NCBI GenBank assembly: GCA_030528325.1 | Contig: JAUMZD010000028.1 | Coordinates: 1-42,296, forward strand | DNA from: Lautropia sp. | GTDB lineage: Bacteria; Pseudomonadota; Gammaproteobacteria; Burkholderiales; Burkholderiaceae_E | Reading direction: 5' to 3' | Length of the DNA: 42,296 bases | Shown: positions 16,942-25,815 of the stretch, one piece after another | Position numbering within the stretch: the first letter of the stretch is position 1 | How the letters are laid out: each line of letters opens with the position of its first letter | The notes under the pieces: model-generated | The model's database searches: none | What the model was told of the DNA's origin: nothing | What the model saw: the letters and a program-made list of their open reading frames with translations, nothing else | Made by a program: the position numbers and the translations under genes

Positions 16942-17844
16942 ATGCACACCGAACCGGGCCTTGAACTGACGCGATCCTTTCTGGTGGTGGCGCAAGAGCT
17001 GAATTTCCGTCGCAGCGCCGAACGGCTGCATGTCGATCAGTCGGCATTGAGCCGGCGCATCCGGAAGCTGGAACACCTGCTGGGTTTCACCCTGTTCGAG
17101 CGCAGTACCCGCGAAGTGTCCCTGACAGCAGCCGGGCGGCGTTTCTACGAAGCCAACGCCGAACTGATGCAGGGCTACGCGCAGGCTGTGAAGGATGCCC
17201 GACGGGTGGCCGAGGGGAAAACCGGCGTGCTGAGAATCGCCTACATGGCTTTTGCGGCCACCGAGCTGATGCCGGGCGCCCTGCTCCGGTTTCGCCGCGC
17301 CTATCCGCATGTCGACACACACCTGCACTACATCCGGACGCAGGGCCAGAAACTGGCCCTGGCCCGGGGCGACGTCGACATCGGCTACATGATCGGCCCC
17401 TTCGAGCACAGCGAGTTCCACAGCATCGACATTGCTTCCGACCCCCTGTATGTCGTCACCCCACGCAACCATCCACTGCTGAGAAAGAACCGCATCATGC
17501 CTGCGGATATCGCCGATCACCCACTGATTCTGGGAGACATGATGGAATGGGAAGCCTATCGCTGGCGTCTGAACGAACTGTTTTCAACCGAAGGCATTGC
17601 GCTCGACATCAGCCTGGAGGCATCGAACGTGCTGGCTCTTCAAGGGCTGGTGGCCGCCGGTCATGGCATCACCCTCTGCCCGGAAAGCCTGATGGGCTTT
17701 CTCGGTCGATCCGTCGAGGCACGACCGATCCTGCATCCCGGCTTCTGCATCCAGACCGCACTGGTCTGGCGGCACGACAATCGAAGCCAGTCCGTCCGGC
17801 ACTTCGTCGAGATCGCACGCCACCTGCCTTCCCGCCCGGTCTGA
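16942..17844 (+). CDS. LysR family transcriptional regulator
   Basis: This 300-residue LysR regulator has an N-terminal winged helix-turn-helix (about 8-67, including NFRRSAERLHVDQSALSRRI and FTLFERSTREVSLTAAG). A periplasmic-binding-protein-like effector domain (about 92-295) follows. The ATG at 16942 follows GGAGGAG; the frame runs 19 codons further up without support. It is divergent from the N-carbamoylsarcosine amidase/hyuAB operon, which it most likely controls, perhaps with N-methylhydantoin or N-carbamoylsarcosine as inducer. Its stop abuts the serine dehydratase stop on the other strand with no gap. Confidence 0.92.
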   Translation: MHTEPGLELTRSFLVVAQELNFRRSAERLHVDQSALSRRIRKLEHLLGFTLFERSTREVSLTAAGRRFYEANAELMQGYAQAVKDARRVAEGKTGVLRIAYMAFAATELMPGALLRFRRAYPHVDTHLHYIRTQGQKLALARGDVDIGYMIGPFEHSEFHSIDIASDPLYVVTPRNHPLLRKNRIMPADIADHPLILGDMMEWEAYRWRLNELFSTEGIALDISLEASNVLALQGLVAAGHGITLCPESLMGFLGRSVEARPILHPGFCIQTALVWRHDNRSQSVRHFVEIARHLPSRPV

Positions 17845-19230
17845 TCAGCACTCCACCACGTTCACGGCCAGCCCGCCGCGGGAGGTTTCCTTGTAGGTGC
17901 TCATCATGTCGGCACCGGTCTGGCGCATCGTCTCGATCACCGTGTCGAGCGAGACATGATGCTGACCATCTCCCCTCAACGCCAGCCGTGCAGCATTGAT
18001 GGCCTTGACGGCCCCCATCGCATTGCGCTCGATGCACGGAATCTGCACCATGCCACCGACCGGATCACAGGTAAGGCCGAGATTGTGTTCCATGCCGATC
18101 TCGGCGGCATTTTCGACCTGTTCGATCGTGCCGCCCAGCACGGCTGCCAGTCCGGCCGCCGCCATCGAACAGGCCGTGCCGACTTCGCCCTGACACCCGA
18201 CCTCGGCCCCGGAGATCGAGGCATTGCGCTTGAACAGGAAGGCGATGGCAGCAGCCGTCAGCAGAAAGTCCACCACGCCATCGTCGCTGGCACCAGGCAC
18301 GAAGCGCTGGTAATAGCGAAGAACCGCCGGCAGCAGCCCGGCCGCCCCATTGGTGGGTGCCGTCACCACCCGGCCGGAGGCCGCGTTCTCCTCGTTGACC
18401 GCCATGGCGAACAGGTCGACCCAGTCCATCACCAGCAGGGATTCCGCACGATCCGACTGGGCCACCAGACTCTGATAGAGCTTCGGCGCGCGCCGGCGTA
18501 CCTTCAGCACACCCGGCAGCACCGCGCTGTCGAGCGGCCCCATCAGCCCACAGCCCCGGTCGATGACCTCATTCATCACCTGCGCGATGTGCAGCACCCC
18601 GTCCCGCACCTCGGCCCTCGGCCGCAAGGCGGCCTCATTGGCCATCACCAGCGCGGCAATGCTCAGCCCCTGCGCTCGACAGCGTGCCAGCAGCTCGGCC
18701 GCCGTCGTGAACGGATGGGGCTGCTCGGCATGATCCGGCACCCGCTCGTCCGTGTCGATGCTGTCCAGCGCCTGGATGAAACCGCCCCCCACCGACAGGT
18801 AACGCTCATCGAGCAGGACGCCACCGGCCTCGTCCCAGGCCACGAACCGCATGCCGTTCGGATGCTCGGGCATCGGCTGCATCTGCCAGACCAGATCCCG
18901 GTTCAGGTCGAAGCACACCCGCTGCTGCCCCCACAGCATCAACTGCCCATCCCGTTCCACCGCTTTCATCAACGCCGCGATGGCCGCCGGATCGACCGTA
19001 TCGGGCGCCTCGCCCATCAACCCCAGCAGCACGCCCATGTCGGTACGGTGCCCGAAGCCCGTTTCGGCCAGCGAACCACAGAGTGTGACCTCAAGACGGG
19101 CCACCTGCCCGATCAGGCCACGCTGGGCCAGATTTCTTGCAAAATTGCGCCCTGCCCGCATCGGCCCCACCGTGTGCGAGCTGGACGGCCCAATGCCGAT
19201 CTTGAAAATATCGAATACCGAAAGCGACAT
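17845..19230 (-). CDS. sdaA: L-serine ammonia-lyase (iron-sulfur)
   Basis: This single-chain bacterial L-serine dehydratase (461 residues) converts L-serine to pyruvate and ammonia with a [4Fe-4S] cluster. The N-terminal beta domain starts [20 protein letters not shown]. The C-terminal alpha domain carries the cluster cysteines in [27 protein letters not shown] and [14 protein letters not shown]. The ATG at 19230 follows GGGAGG. In this setting it completes the route: sarcosine oxidase gives glycine and methylene-THF, serine hydroxymethyltransferase (not in the window) makes serine, and this enzyme makes pyruvate. It follows the second GlxA-type regulator gene on the same strand, across a 113-base gap with two strong stem structures. 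Confidence 0.94.
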   Translation of the reverse strand: MSLSVFDIFKIGIGPSSSHTVGPMRAGRNFARNLAQRGLIGQVARLEVTLCGSLAETGFGHRTDMGVLLGLMGEAPDTVDPAAIAALMKAVERDGQLMLWGQQRVCFDLNRDLVWQMQPMPEHPNGMRFVAWDEAGGVLLDERYLSVGGGFIQALDSIDTDERVPDHAEQPHPFTTAAELLARCRAQGLSIAALVMANEAALRPRAEVRDGVLHIAQVMNEVIDRGCGLMGPLDSAVLPGVLKVRRRAPKLYQSLVAQSDRAESLLVMDWVDLFAMAVNEENAASGRVVTAPTNGAAGLLPAVLRYYQRFVPGASDDGVVDFLLTAAAIAFLFKRNASISGAEVGCQGEVGTACSMAAAGLAAVLGGTIEQVENAAEIGMEHNLGLTCDPVGGMVQIPCIERNAMGAVKAINAARLALRGDGQHHVSLDTVIETMRQTGADMMSTYKETSRGGLAVNVVEC

Positions 19231-19267
19231 CCTGCCTCCCTGGCCGCCGGCCACTGACCACCCTGGT

Positions 19268-19328
19268 GCCTGCGCAGGCCAGGCAACCCCTCCCCTGTCA
19301 TTCTGTTGGATGCGTGGAGGGGTTGCCT
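19268..19328 (-). other. Paired stem structures between regulator and sdaA
   Basis: A 13-bp perfect inverted repeat (AGGCAACCCCTCC at 19281-19293 with its complement at 19316-19328, loop 22 bases) begins 15 bases after the regulator's stop codon. It is followed by a perfect 12-base palindrome, GCCTGCGCAGGC, at 19268-19279. Neither has a T-run. Together they may shield the end of the regulator mRNA, act as a factor-dependent terminator, or form an sdaA leader. Confidence 0.55.
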
Positions 19329-19343
19329 TGAACATTCACGACG

Positions 19344-20333
19344 TCATGATGGAACAAAGGCGCCCGCCCGCCTTTCCCGCCCCGGGGAAATCCCGAAGTG
19401 TTCACGATAGCGTCGGGTGAAATGCGATACCGAACTGAAACCGCAGGCCGCCGCGATATCGATGATGGGCGCGGCCGATGACAGCAGCAGACGCCTGGCC
19501 CGCTTGAGCCGAAGCACCAGGTAGTACTGGCTGGGGCGGCACTTGAGATGTTCGCCGAACAGCCGTTCGAGCTGCCGGCCCGACACCCGGACATAGCGCG
19601 CCAGCTCCGCCACGCTCAACGGCTCTTCCAGATTGCTCTCCATCAGTGACACGGCCTCCAGCAGGCGCGGGTGAGCAGTACCCAGATTCTGTCGCAACGG
19701 CACGCGCTGCACGTCGTGCCGATCGCGAATCCGCTCATACACCATCAATTCGGCCACGGCCCCGGCCAGGGCCCGTCCCGCCTCATCCCGGGCCATCAGG
19801 CTCAGCATCAGATCCACCGGCGCGACACCACCACTGCACGTGTAACGATCACGATCGATCTCGAAGACGCGCGAGGACAGCATCGTCTTCTGGAAATCGG
19901 CCATGAACCGGTCGGCATCCTCCCAGTGCACGGTGCAATGATAGCCATCCAGCAGCCCCGCCCGGGCCAGCCAGTAACTGCCGGTGCAGATTCCCCCCAG
20001 GGGAACCCCTTCCCGACCCATCCGCCGCAACCAGTCGAGCACCGACGGATCGATCCGATGCGGTACCGGATTCGAGCCACAGACGAATATCGCCTCGAAG
20101 CCCGGGTTCGGCCCCTTGTCATCCAGCCCCTGATCAGGCTGGATGACGACCCCGCAGGACGATCGCACCTGCCCCCCATCCACCCCGATGCTGACCCACC
20201 GGTAACGGGGTGAAGCGGAGGCCAGATTCGCCATTCTCAGCGGTTCGATGGCAGCGGCAAAACTGATCAGCGAGAAGCCATCGACCAGTAGAAACCCGAA
20301 TTTTCTCAGGGATATCGATGATGGGTCTGTCAT
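19344..20333 (-). CDS. GlxA-type AraC regulator, divergent from creatinase
   Basis: This 329-residue regulator has a DJ-1/PfpI-like N-terminal domain (about 10-195; GGICTGSYWLARAGLLDG with Cys116) and an AraC DNA-binding domain (about 215-320; LSVAELARYVRVSGRQLERL and IIDIAAACGFSSVSHFTRRY). It is divergent from the creatinase gene (142-base gap) and upstream of sdaA on its own strand. It resembles the GbdR/CahR group of Pseudomonas regulators that respond to methylated amines and creatine. The obvious proposal is that it senses creatine or creatinine and activates the creatinase gene. It differs clearly from the regulator at 1525, so it is not a recent duplicate. Confidence 0.9.
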   Translation of the reverse strand: MTDPSSISLRKFGFLLVDGFSLISFAAAIEPLRMANLASASPRYRWVSIGVDGGQVRSSCGVVIQPDQGLDDKGPNPGFEAIFVCGSNPVPHRIDPSVLDWLRRMGREGVPLGGICTGSYWLARAGLLDGYHCTVHWEDADRFMADFQKTMLSSRVFEIDRDRYTCSGGVAPVDLMLSLMARDEAGRALAGAVAELMVYERIRDRHDVQRVPLRQNLGTAHPRLLEAVSLMESNLEEPLSVAELARYVRVSGRQLERLFGEHLKCRPSQYYLVLRLKRARRLLLSSAAPIIDIAAACGFSSVSHFTRRYREHFGISPGRERRAGAFVPS

Positions 20334-20475
20334 GCACCTTCAACGGCGCCGCACGACGACTTCGAGGCTGAGCCAATAAAGGTCGGAAACGGAACAATCG
20401 TCGCGGCAGGCTCTCCGTAGGATGGTCGACAGAGGGTTCTTCAACCACGACAACCCCTTCACAGGAGACACCAGC

Positions 20476-21738
20476 ATGAGCACCCATGCCTCGTTCAGTT
20501 TCTCGACCGCCGGCAGCGTGGCCGAGCAGATGCGCAACACCCGTCTGCTGAACATCCCGAACGGCAATCCCGTCCGGCCGACCTTCTCCAACACGGAAAT
20601 GCAGCGACGCACCGATGCCTTGCGTCGTCACATGGCTGAACACGATATCGAAGCAGCGCTGTTCTCCTCCTATCACAACATCAACTATTACGCCGATTTT
20701 CTGTATTGTCATTTTGGCCGTTTCTATGGACTCGTCGTCACACAGGATCGGCATACCACCATCAGTGCCAACATCGACGGTGGCCAGCCCTGGCGGCGCA
20801 GTTTCGGCGACAACATCGTGTATACCGACTGGCAGCGCGACAATTACTTTCACGCTGTAAAAACCTTGTTGGAAGGTAAGAAACGTATCGGCGTCGAGAT
20901 GGATCATCTCAGCGTCGAGAACATGCAGAAGCTTCGCGATGCCCTGCCCGGGGCCGAGTTCGTCGACATCAGCAAGGCCTGCATGCGCATGCGGATGGTG
21001 AAATCCGACGAGGAGATCGCCCTGATCAGGGAAGGCGCCCGCATCGCCGACATCGGTGGACAGGCCTGCCACGATGCCATCGCGGTGGGCGTGCCGGAAT
21101 ACGAAGTCGCGCTCGCCTCGACACAGGCCATGGTTCGAGAGATCGCCAGGAGCTTTCCGCATGTGGAACTGATGGACACCTGGACCTGGTTCCAGTCCGG
21201 CATCAACACCGATGGCGCCCACAACCCCGTCACCTCGCGGCGCATCGAACGTGGCGACATCCTGAGCCTGAACTGCTTCCCGATGATCTCCGGCTATTAC
21301 ACGGCGCTGGAAAGAACGCTGTTTGCCGAGACCTGCGACGACGCCCACCAGCGCATCTGGGACATCAATGTGGAAGTTCACGAAGCCGGACTCAAGCTGA
21401 TCAAGCCCGGCGCACGCTGCTGCGACATCGCTGCCGAGCTGAACGAGATCTTCCACAAGCACGGTGTGCTGAAGTATCGCACCTTCGGTTACGGCCATTC
21501 CTTCGGCACCCTGTCGCACTATTACGGCCGTGAAGCCGGACTGGAGCTTCGGGAAGACATCGAAACGGTGCTGGAGCCCAACATGGTGGTCTCGATGGAA
21601 CCGATGCTGATGATTCCCGAGGGTGAGCCCGGCGCCGGCGGTTACCGCGAACACGACATCCTGGTCGTGACCGCGAACGGTGCCGAGAACATCACGAAAT
21701 TCCCTTACGGGCCTGAGCACAACATCGTCAAACGTTGA
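20476..21738 (+). CDS. Creatinase (creatine amidinohydrolase)
   Basis: This enzyme hydrolyses creatine to sarcosine and urea. The 420-residue protein has the two-domain pita-bread (M24-like) fold. Segments follow Pseudomonas creatinase closely from memory: SYHNINYYADFLYCHFGR (Phe80 and Arg82 matching the known Phe62 and Arg64), ISANIDGGQPWRR, WFQSGINTDGAHNPV (the catalytic His), FGYGHSFGTLSHYYGREAGL and VSMEPMLMIPEG. This likeness separates it from prolidases and aminopeptidases. The N-terminus is about 17 residues longer than in Pseudomonas. The ATG at 20476 follows AGGAGA; an earlier ATG at 20422 lacks support. A strong terminator follows at 21750. No urease is in the window, so the fate of the urea is unknown. 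Confidence 0.95.
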   Translation: MSTHASFSFSTAGSVAEQMRNTRLLNIPNGNPVRPTFSNTEMQRRTDALRRHMAEHDIEAALFSSYHNINYYADFLYCHFGRFYGLVVTQDRHTTISANIDGGQPWRRSFGDNIVYTDWQRDNYFHAVKTLLEGKKRIGVEMDHLSVENMQKLRDALPGAEFVDISKACMRMRMVKSDEEIALIREGARIADIGGQACHDAIAVGVPEYEVALASTQAMVREIARSFPHVELMDTWTWFQSGINTDGAHNPVTSRRIERGDILSLNCFPMISGYYTALERTLFAETCDDAHQRIWDINVEVHEAGLKLIKPGARCCDIAAELNEIFHKHGVLKYRTFGYGHSFGTLSHYYGREAGLELREDIETVLEPNMVVSMEPMLMIPEGEPGAGGYREHDILVVTANGAENITKFPYGPEHNIVKR

Positions 21739-21749
21739 GTCTGAAACGG

Positions 21750-21797
21750 CGGGAGGGCCTGGCTGGCGCCCTGTCTCATCCGTCCCTCCCGTTTTTT
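21750..21797 (+). terminator. Rho-independent terminator after creatinase
   Basis: The stem CGGGAGGG (21750-21757) pairs with CCCTCCCG (21784-21791) around a 26-base loop and is followed by six T residues. It separates creatinase from the downstream permease/creatininase unit, which should therefore have its own promoter. Confidence 0.82.
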
Positions 21798-21851
21798 CCA
21801 ATGCTGGCAGCGTCCCCCCGTCACCGCCACTTTTCACCCATACGTGTCGGC

Positions 21852-21950
21852 CCTGGCTGACCGTTCCCCCTGTCGGTCTGGCACGGAACGGGCCAGGCCG
21901 GATGGCGTCGGACGTTTGCCTGCGCCTGTGACGACCGCGTCGTCACAGGC
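21852..21950 (+). other. Two strong stem structures upstream of the permease gene
   Basis: The first stem pairs CCTGGC-tga-CCGTTCC (21852-21867) with GGAACGG-GCCAGG (21885-21897), 13 bp with a 3-base bulge. The second is a perfect 12-bp repeat, GCCTGTGACGAC-CGC-GTCGTCACAGGC (21924-21950, written here as arm-loop-arm). Neither has a T-run. They lie 150-250 bases before the permease start. Either they form a folded 5' leader, or the second is a protein-binding dyad. I find no match to glycine or guanidine riboswitch cores. The rest of the 21739-22100 gap shows nothing else clear. Confidence 0.6.
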
Positions 21951-22100
21951 ACCGAAACCCAAGGATATTCTGAACAAGTCCCGTGAAGCGACGCGCCCCG
22001 AAACGGGATGCAGGACAAGGCGGCATGCGCCCGCCTCAGGCATGCAGCGTCCGCCTGGACCTGTTCAGCGTATCCCCAGCCAGATCAAAAGGGGAAAGTC

Positions 22101-23486
22101 ATGGAATACGGCGTCCAGCGCATACCTCATGACAAGCGTGAGTATGGATTCTTCGACCAGGTCGTGACCTGGTTCGGTTCAGGTGTCAACACAGGCTCCT
22201 GGTTCTTTGGCGGCATGGCAGCCGCCTTCGGCCTGAGTTTCGTCTGGACGTACAGCTTCGTCTACCTGCCCTTGATGATGATTCCGTGGGCGATGATCGG
22301 GTACATCGCCTGGAAGCATGGCGCCTCGACCGTCACCTGCACGATCCCGTCTCTCGGCGTCAAGGGTTCCCGGCTTGCCGGCATCGGCGAGTTCTTCGGC
22401 ATGATCGGCTGGCCCAGTGTCAACACCTTCATCGCCGCCATCTCCCTCACCCACGTGTTTCACTACCTGTGGGGCACGCCAGCCTATCGCAGCGAAGGTT
22501 ATGAAACCCCGCTGATGCTCGGCATCCTGATCACGGCTCTGGTACAGGGGCTGATCGTGGTCGTCGGCCACAAGGCGATCAAATACCTCGAATGGATTTC
22601 GGTCGTGCTGCTGATCATTCTGGGCATCTGGGAAACCGTCGTGGTGCTTCAGCAATGGGATTACGGCAGGATCATGGCCGTGCGCATGCCGGAGGCACAG
22701 AACACGCCGGCCTTCTATTTCGACCTGGCTTTCGGATTCTGCTGGGGCTGGGCGATGATCGGTGATTTCGGCCGTTTCTCCCGAACCCCCAGGGCCGCCA
22801 CGGCCGGCAGCTGGCTCGGCGTCAATCTGGGTCAAGGCTGGTTCATGATGGTCGGTGCCATCGGCGTGATCGGCGTGGTGCTCGAAACCGGTGTCTTCGA
22901 TCCGAACAATTCCGATCCCAGCTCGACGATCGCCTCGCTTGGCCTGGGTACCGTGGCTTTTCTCGTGGTGTTCTTCGCCACGGTCAGCACCAATGTGACC
23001 GTCCTGTATGGCGCCGGCATGGGACTGGTGGGTGCCACGCATACCGCCTCGCCAAGGCGCTATCTGCTGGGCATTGCCATCCTGCAATTCGTGATGTGCT
23101 TCCTGCCGCTGGCTTTCGAGCATTTCGTCGAGTATTTCGAGTTCTTCCTCGGCATCATCGGTGGCATCTTCATCCCGATGTGGACACTGGTCGTGCTCGA
23201 CTACTTCCTGCTGCGCCGGCGTCAGGTGAGCGATGCGGATCTTTTCCCCGATGAGTTCAGAAAGCCCAGCCGTCTGGGCGACTGGAACCGGGCCGGCTGG
23301 ACGGCCATGATCATCGGGCTGGCGGTGTATTACACGCTCAACTATGGTCTGAAGAGCATCTCCGCCTACACGACAGCGGCACTGCCCGCGATCCTCGTCA
23401 CCATTCTCGTCTATTCGGTACTTGGCCCGCGCGTGATCTCGGCACAGAACCGTGAACAGCCCCTCTCTCCCCCAACCGACGTCTGA
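22101..23486 (+). CDS. NCS1 family permease (cytosine permease-like)
   Basis: This 461-residue integral membrane protein has about 12 hydrophobic helices and the NCS1 (nucleobase:cation symporter) character. Examples are FDQVVTWFGSGVNTGSWFFGG in the first helix region (quoted as FDQVVTWFGSGVNTG then SWFFGG) and FDLAFGFCWGWAMIGDFGRF in the middle. The ATG at 22101 follows AAGGGGAAAG. The creatininase gene starts 26 bases after its stop, so the two are co-transcribed. Creatinine is a small cyclic amide resembling known NCS1 substrates (cytosine, hydantoins, allantoin). The most economical proposal is that this protein imports creatinine, though creatine or N-methylhydantoin are possible. The family is well supported; the substrate is inferred from the operon. 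Confidence 0.85.
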   Translation: MEYGVQRIPHDKREYGFFDQVVTWFGSGVNTGSWFFGGMAAAFGLSFVWTYSFVYLPLMMIPWAMIGYIAWKHGASTVTCTIPSLGVKGSRLAGIGEFFGMIGWPSVNTFIAAISLTHVFHYLWGTPAYRSEGYETPLMLGILITALVQGLIVVVGHKAIKYLEWISVVLLIILGIWETVVVLQQWDYGRIMAVRMPEAQNTPAFYFDLAFGFCWGWAMIGDFGRFSRTPRAATAGSWLGVNLGQGWFMMVGAIGVIGVVLETGVFDPNNSDPSSTIASLGLGTVAFLVVFFATVSTNVTVLYGAGMGLVGATHTASPRRYLLGIAILQFVMCFLPLAFEHFVEYFEFFLGIIGGIFIPMWTLVVLDYFLLRRRQVSDADLFPDEFRKPSRLGDWNRAGWTAMIIGLAVYYTLNYGLKSISAYTTAALPAILVTILVYSVLGPRVISAQNREQPLSPPTDV

Positions 23487-23512
23487 CGCCGATGCGTCGA
23501 GGAGCAAACCCG

Positions 23513-24286
23513 ATGAGTACCGTCTTCATTTCAGAGCTGGCCTGGCCAGATTATGGTGACAGGGTCAGGCAAGGCTGCCCGGTTTTCATTCCGGTCGGCT
23601 CGCTGGAACAGCACGGGCCGCACATGAGCATGAATCCGGACGTGCTGCTGCCCACGGCCGTCTCGCAAGGCGTGGCCGAAGAGGTCGATGGGCTGGTGGC
23701 CCCCGCCATCACCTATGGCTACAAATCCCAGCAGAAAAGTGGTGGTGGCAATCACATGATGGGCACCACCAGCCTCGATGGCCAGACGATGACTTCCGTC
23801 GTCAAGGACATCCTGAAGGAGTTCGTCCGGCACGGCGTCCGGAAGCTGATTTTCGTCAATGGCCATTTCGAGAACGCGGCCTTCCTGACCGAAGGCGTCG
23901 ATCTGGCCTTGCGTGAGCTTCGCTGGGAAGGCATCGACGATGTTCGCTGCCTGATCCTGTCGTACTGGGACTATATCGACGAAGAGACCATCAGGCACAT
24001 CTACAAGGACGAATTTCCGGGCTGGGCCGTCGAGCATGGCGGCGTGCTGGAAACCTCGCTGATGCTGCACCTTCACCCCCAACTGGTCGACATGGACAAG
24101 GTGGTCGATCATCCGCCGGCAAGCTTTCCCCCTTATGAGCAGTTTCCGGTCGATCCTTCGCTCACCCCCGCATCCGGCTGTCTGTCATCGGCACGCAAGG
24201 CCCGCGCCGAGTTCGGCGAGCTGATCCTGAGTGTCTGCGTGGAGGGCATCACCCGCTCGATCCGGGAGGTGTTCCCCGCCAGCTGA
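23513..24286 (+). CDS. Creatininase (creatinine amidohydrolase)
   Basis: This enzyme hydrates creatinine to creatine with two metal ions. The 257-residue protein carries the expected ligands in PVGSLEQHGPHMSMNPD (Glu32, His34, Asp43) and VNGHFEN (His118, Glu120). These sit at a constant offset of two from the Pseudomonas putida positions as I recall them. Trp152 (SYWDY) and the WAVEHGG segment with Trp171 and His175 match the mobile-loop and catalytic positions. Such detail favours creatininase over other members of the family, such as mycofactocin-linked peptidases. The ATG at 23513 follows GAGGAG. It is paired with the NCS1 permease and feeds the creatinase gene about 2 kb upstream. Confidence 0.94.
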   Translation: MSTVFISELAWPDYGDRVRQGCPVFIPVGSLEQHGPHMSMNPDVLLPTAVSQGVAEEVDGLVAPAITYGYKSQQKSGGGNHMMGTTSLDGQTMTSVVKDILKEFVRHGVRKLIFVNGHFENAAFLTEGVDLALRELRWEGIDDVRCLILSYWDYIDEETIRHIYKDEFPGWAVEHGGVLETSLMLHLHPQLVDMDKVVDHPPASFPPYEQFPVDPSLTPASGCLSSARKARAEFGELILSVCVEGITRSIREVFPAS

Positions 24287-24411
24287 GCCTTCACCGCCCG
24301 TCATCATCGGGGCCATGCTTCAAGCACACGAACAGATCCATAAAGATAGCCGCGCCGGCCCATCTGCCTGATCGAACCAGGATGGCCCGGTGACGGACAA
24401 GGAGACACACC

Positions 24412-25731
24412 ATGAGCGTATCCACCCTCAGTGCAGGGGCACACACGACGCACCCGCCCACCAGTGACAGCACCGTCAAGCGCGTGGCGGCGGCCAGTTT
24501 CATCGGCAATTTCGTCGAGTGGTTCGACTATGCCTCGTACATCTATCTGGCCTCGGTCATCACGCTGGTCTTCTTTCCCGACAGCTCGCCAGCATCGGGG
24601 CTGCTGGCGACCTTTGCGGTGTTTGCGCTCTCCTTCATCGTGCGCCCCCTGGGGGGCATCTTCTGGGGACATTTCGGTGACAAGCATGGTCGCAAGCAGG
24701 CGTTGTCGCTATCGATCATCATCATGTCGATCTCGACCTTCCTGATCGCACTGTTGCCCTCCTTTGCGCAGATCGGTCTCTGGGCACCGGCCATGCTGTT
24801 GCTGCTGCGCATGGTGCAGGGTTTTTCGGCATCGGGCGAATATGCGGGCGCAGCCACCTTCCTGGCCGAGTATGCGCCCGACGACAAGCGCGGCCTCTAT
24901 GCCAGCATCGTGCCGGCCAGCACGGCCGCCGGTCTGCTGCTGGGCTCGCTGTTTGCGGCCGGGCTGCATGCGCTGCTCAGCACCGAGGCCCTGCAGGACT
25001 GGGGCTGGCGTCTGCCCTTCCTGCTGGCAGCCCCGCTTGGCTACATCGGCCGTTACATCCGGCTCAACCTCGAAGACTCGCCGCAGTTCCAGAAGGCGCT
25101 GGAAACCAATGCAGTGGAGCACGCGCCGGTGTCGGTGCTGTTGAAGCAGCATGGCCGGGCCGTATGCATCGCCATTGGCGCCACGATTCTGAACGCGGTC
25201 GGCTTCTACATCATTCTGGGGTACATGCCCACCTATCTGAACAGCATTCTGGATGTGACCGAAACCCAGGCCTTCATGGCAACCACCGTGGCACTGGCCT
25301 CCTACGTGGGCTTCATCCTGATGATGGGCACGCTGTCCGACCGCTTCGGTCGCAAGACGATGCTGATCCTCGCCTCGCTCGTCTTCATGCTGGCCACGGT
25401 ACCCCTCTTCAGGATCATGGGCATGGGCGGCTTTCTGGGCATGGTGCTGGTGCAAGTGGTGTTCGGCGCCATGCTGACGATGAACGATGGCACGCTGCCC
25501 TGCTTTCTGTCGGAGATTTTCCCGACCTCGGTACGCTACAGCGGTTTCGCCTTCAGCTTCAACGTGGCCAATGCGCTCTTCGGTGGCACGGCACCGTTCG
25601 TGGCCACCTGGCTGATCGAAGTCACCGGTGACAAGCTGGCGCCGGCCTGGTACCTGGTGGCCGCGGCCGCCGTGGCGCTGATCGCGATGATCGCCTCGCG
25701 AGAGACAGCCAAGCAGCCGCTGGCCGATTGA
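24412..25731 (+). CDS. MFS transporter, metabolite:H+ symporter type
   Basis: This 439-residue major facilitator protein has about 12 helices and looks like the MHS subfamily (ProP, KgtP, ShiA). Typical features are SFIGNFVEWFDYASYIYLA at the first helix, the loop motif GHFGDKHGRKQAL and its repeat GTLSDRFGRKTML, and SASGEYAGAATFLAEYAP. The ATG at 24412 follows AAGGAGA. It starts 125 bases after the creatininase gene on the same strand with no terminator between, so it may be in the same unit. MHS proteins carry betaine, proline, carboxylates and similar compounds. Here creatine or sarcosine uptake is a reasonable guess, not shown by sequence. Confidence 0.88.
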   Translation: MSVSTLSAGAHTTHPPTSDSTVKRVAAASFIGNFVEWFDYASYIYLASVITLVFFPDSSPASGLLATFAVFALSFIVRPLGGIFWGHFGDKHGRKQALSLSIIIMSISTFLIALLPSFAQIGLWAPAMLLLLRMVQGFSASGEYAGAATFLAEYAPDDKRGLYASIVPASTAAGLLLGSLFAAGLHALLSTEALQDWGWRLPFLLAAPLGYIGRYIRLNLEDSPQFQKALETNAVEHAPVSVLLKQHGRAVCIAIGATILNAVGFYIILGYMPTYLNSILDVTETQAFMATTVALASYVGFILMMGTLSDRFGRKTMLILASLVFMLATVPLFRIMGMGGFLGMVLVQVVFGAMLTMNDGTLPCFLSEIFPTSVRYSGFAFSFNVANALFGGTAPFVATWLIEVTGDKLAPAWYLVAAAAVALIAMIASRETAKQPLAD

Positions 25732-25775
25732 GCATCGGGCTAACCCCAATCAGGATGTGGCACAAAGTACCAGCA

Positions 25776-25815
25776 ATTCGCGAATGAGTATCGGTCTTGA
25801 CGATTCGTATCGTCA
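25776..25815 (+). promoter_or_regulatory. Dyad sites upstream of the polyol operon
   Basis: Two dyads lie in the gap before the binding-protein gene: the 10-base palindrome ATTCGCGAAT (25776-25785) and TGACGAT-tcgt-ATCGTCA (25798-25815, the outer T overlapping a TTGACG that could serve as a -35). They are 105-145 bases before the start codon. They could bind a regulator such as the AraC protein encoded in the operon. The function is inferred. Confidence 0.4.

Noticed and set aside
20134..21837. 567-codon open frame antisense to creatinase
   Set aside because: It spans two real genes and a divergent promoter, and creatinase is certain on the other strand.
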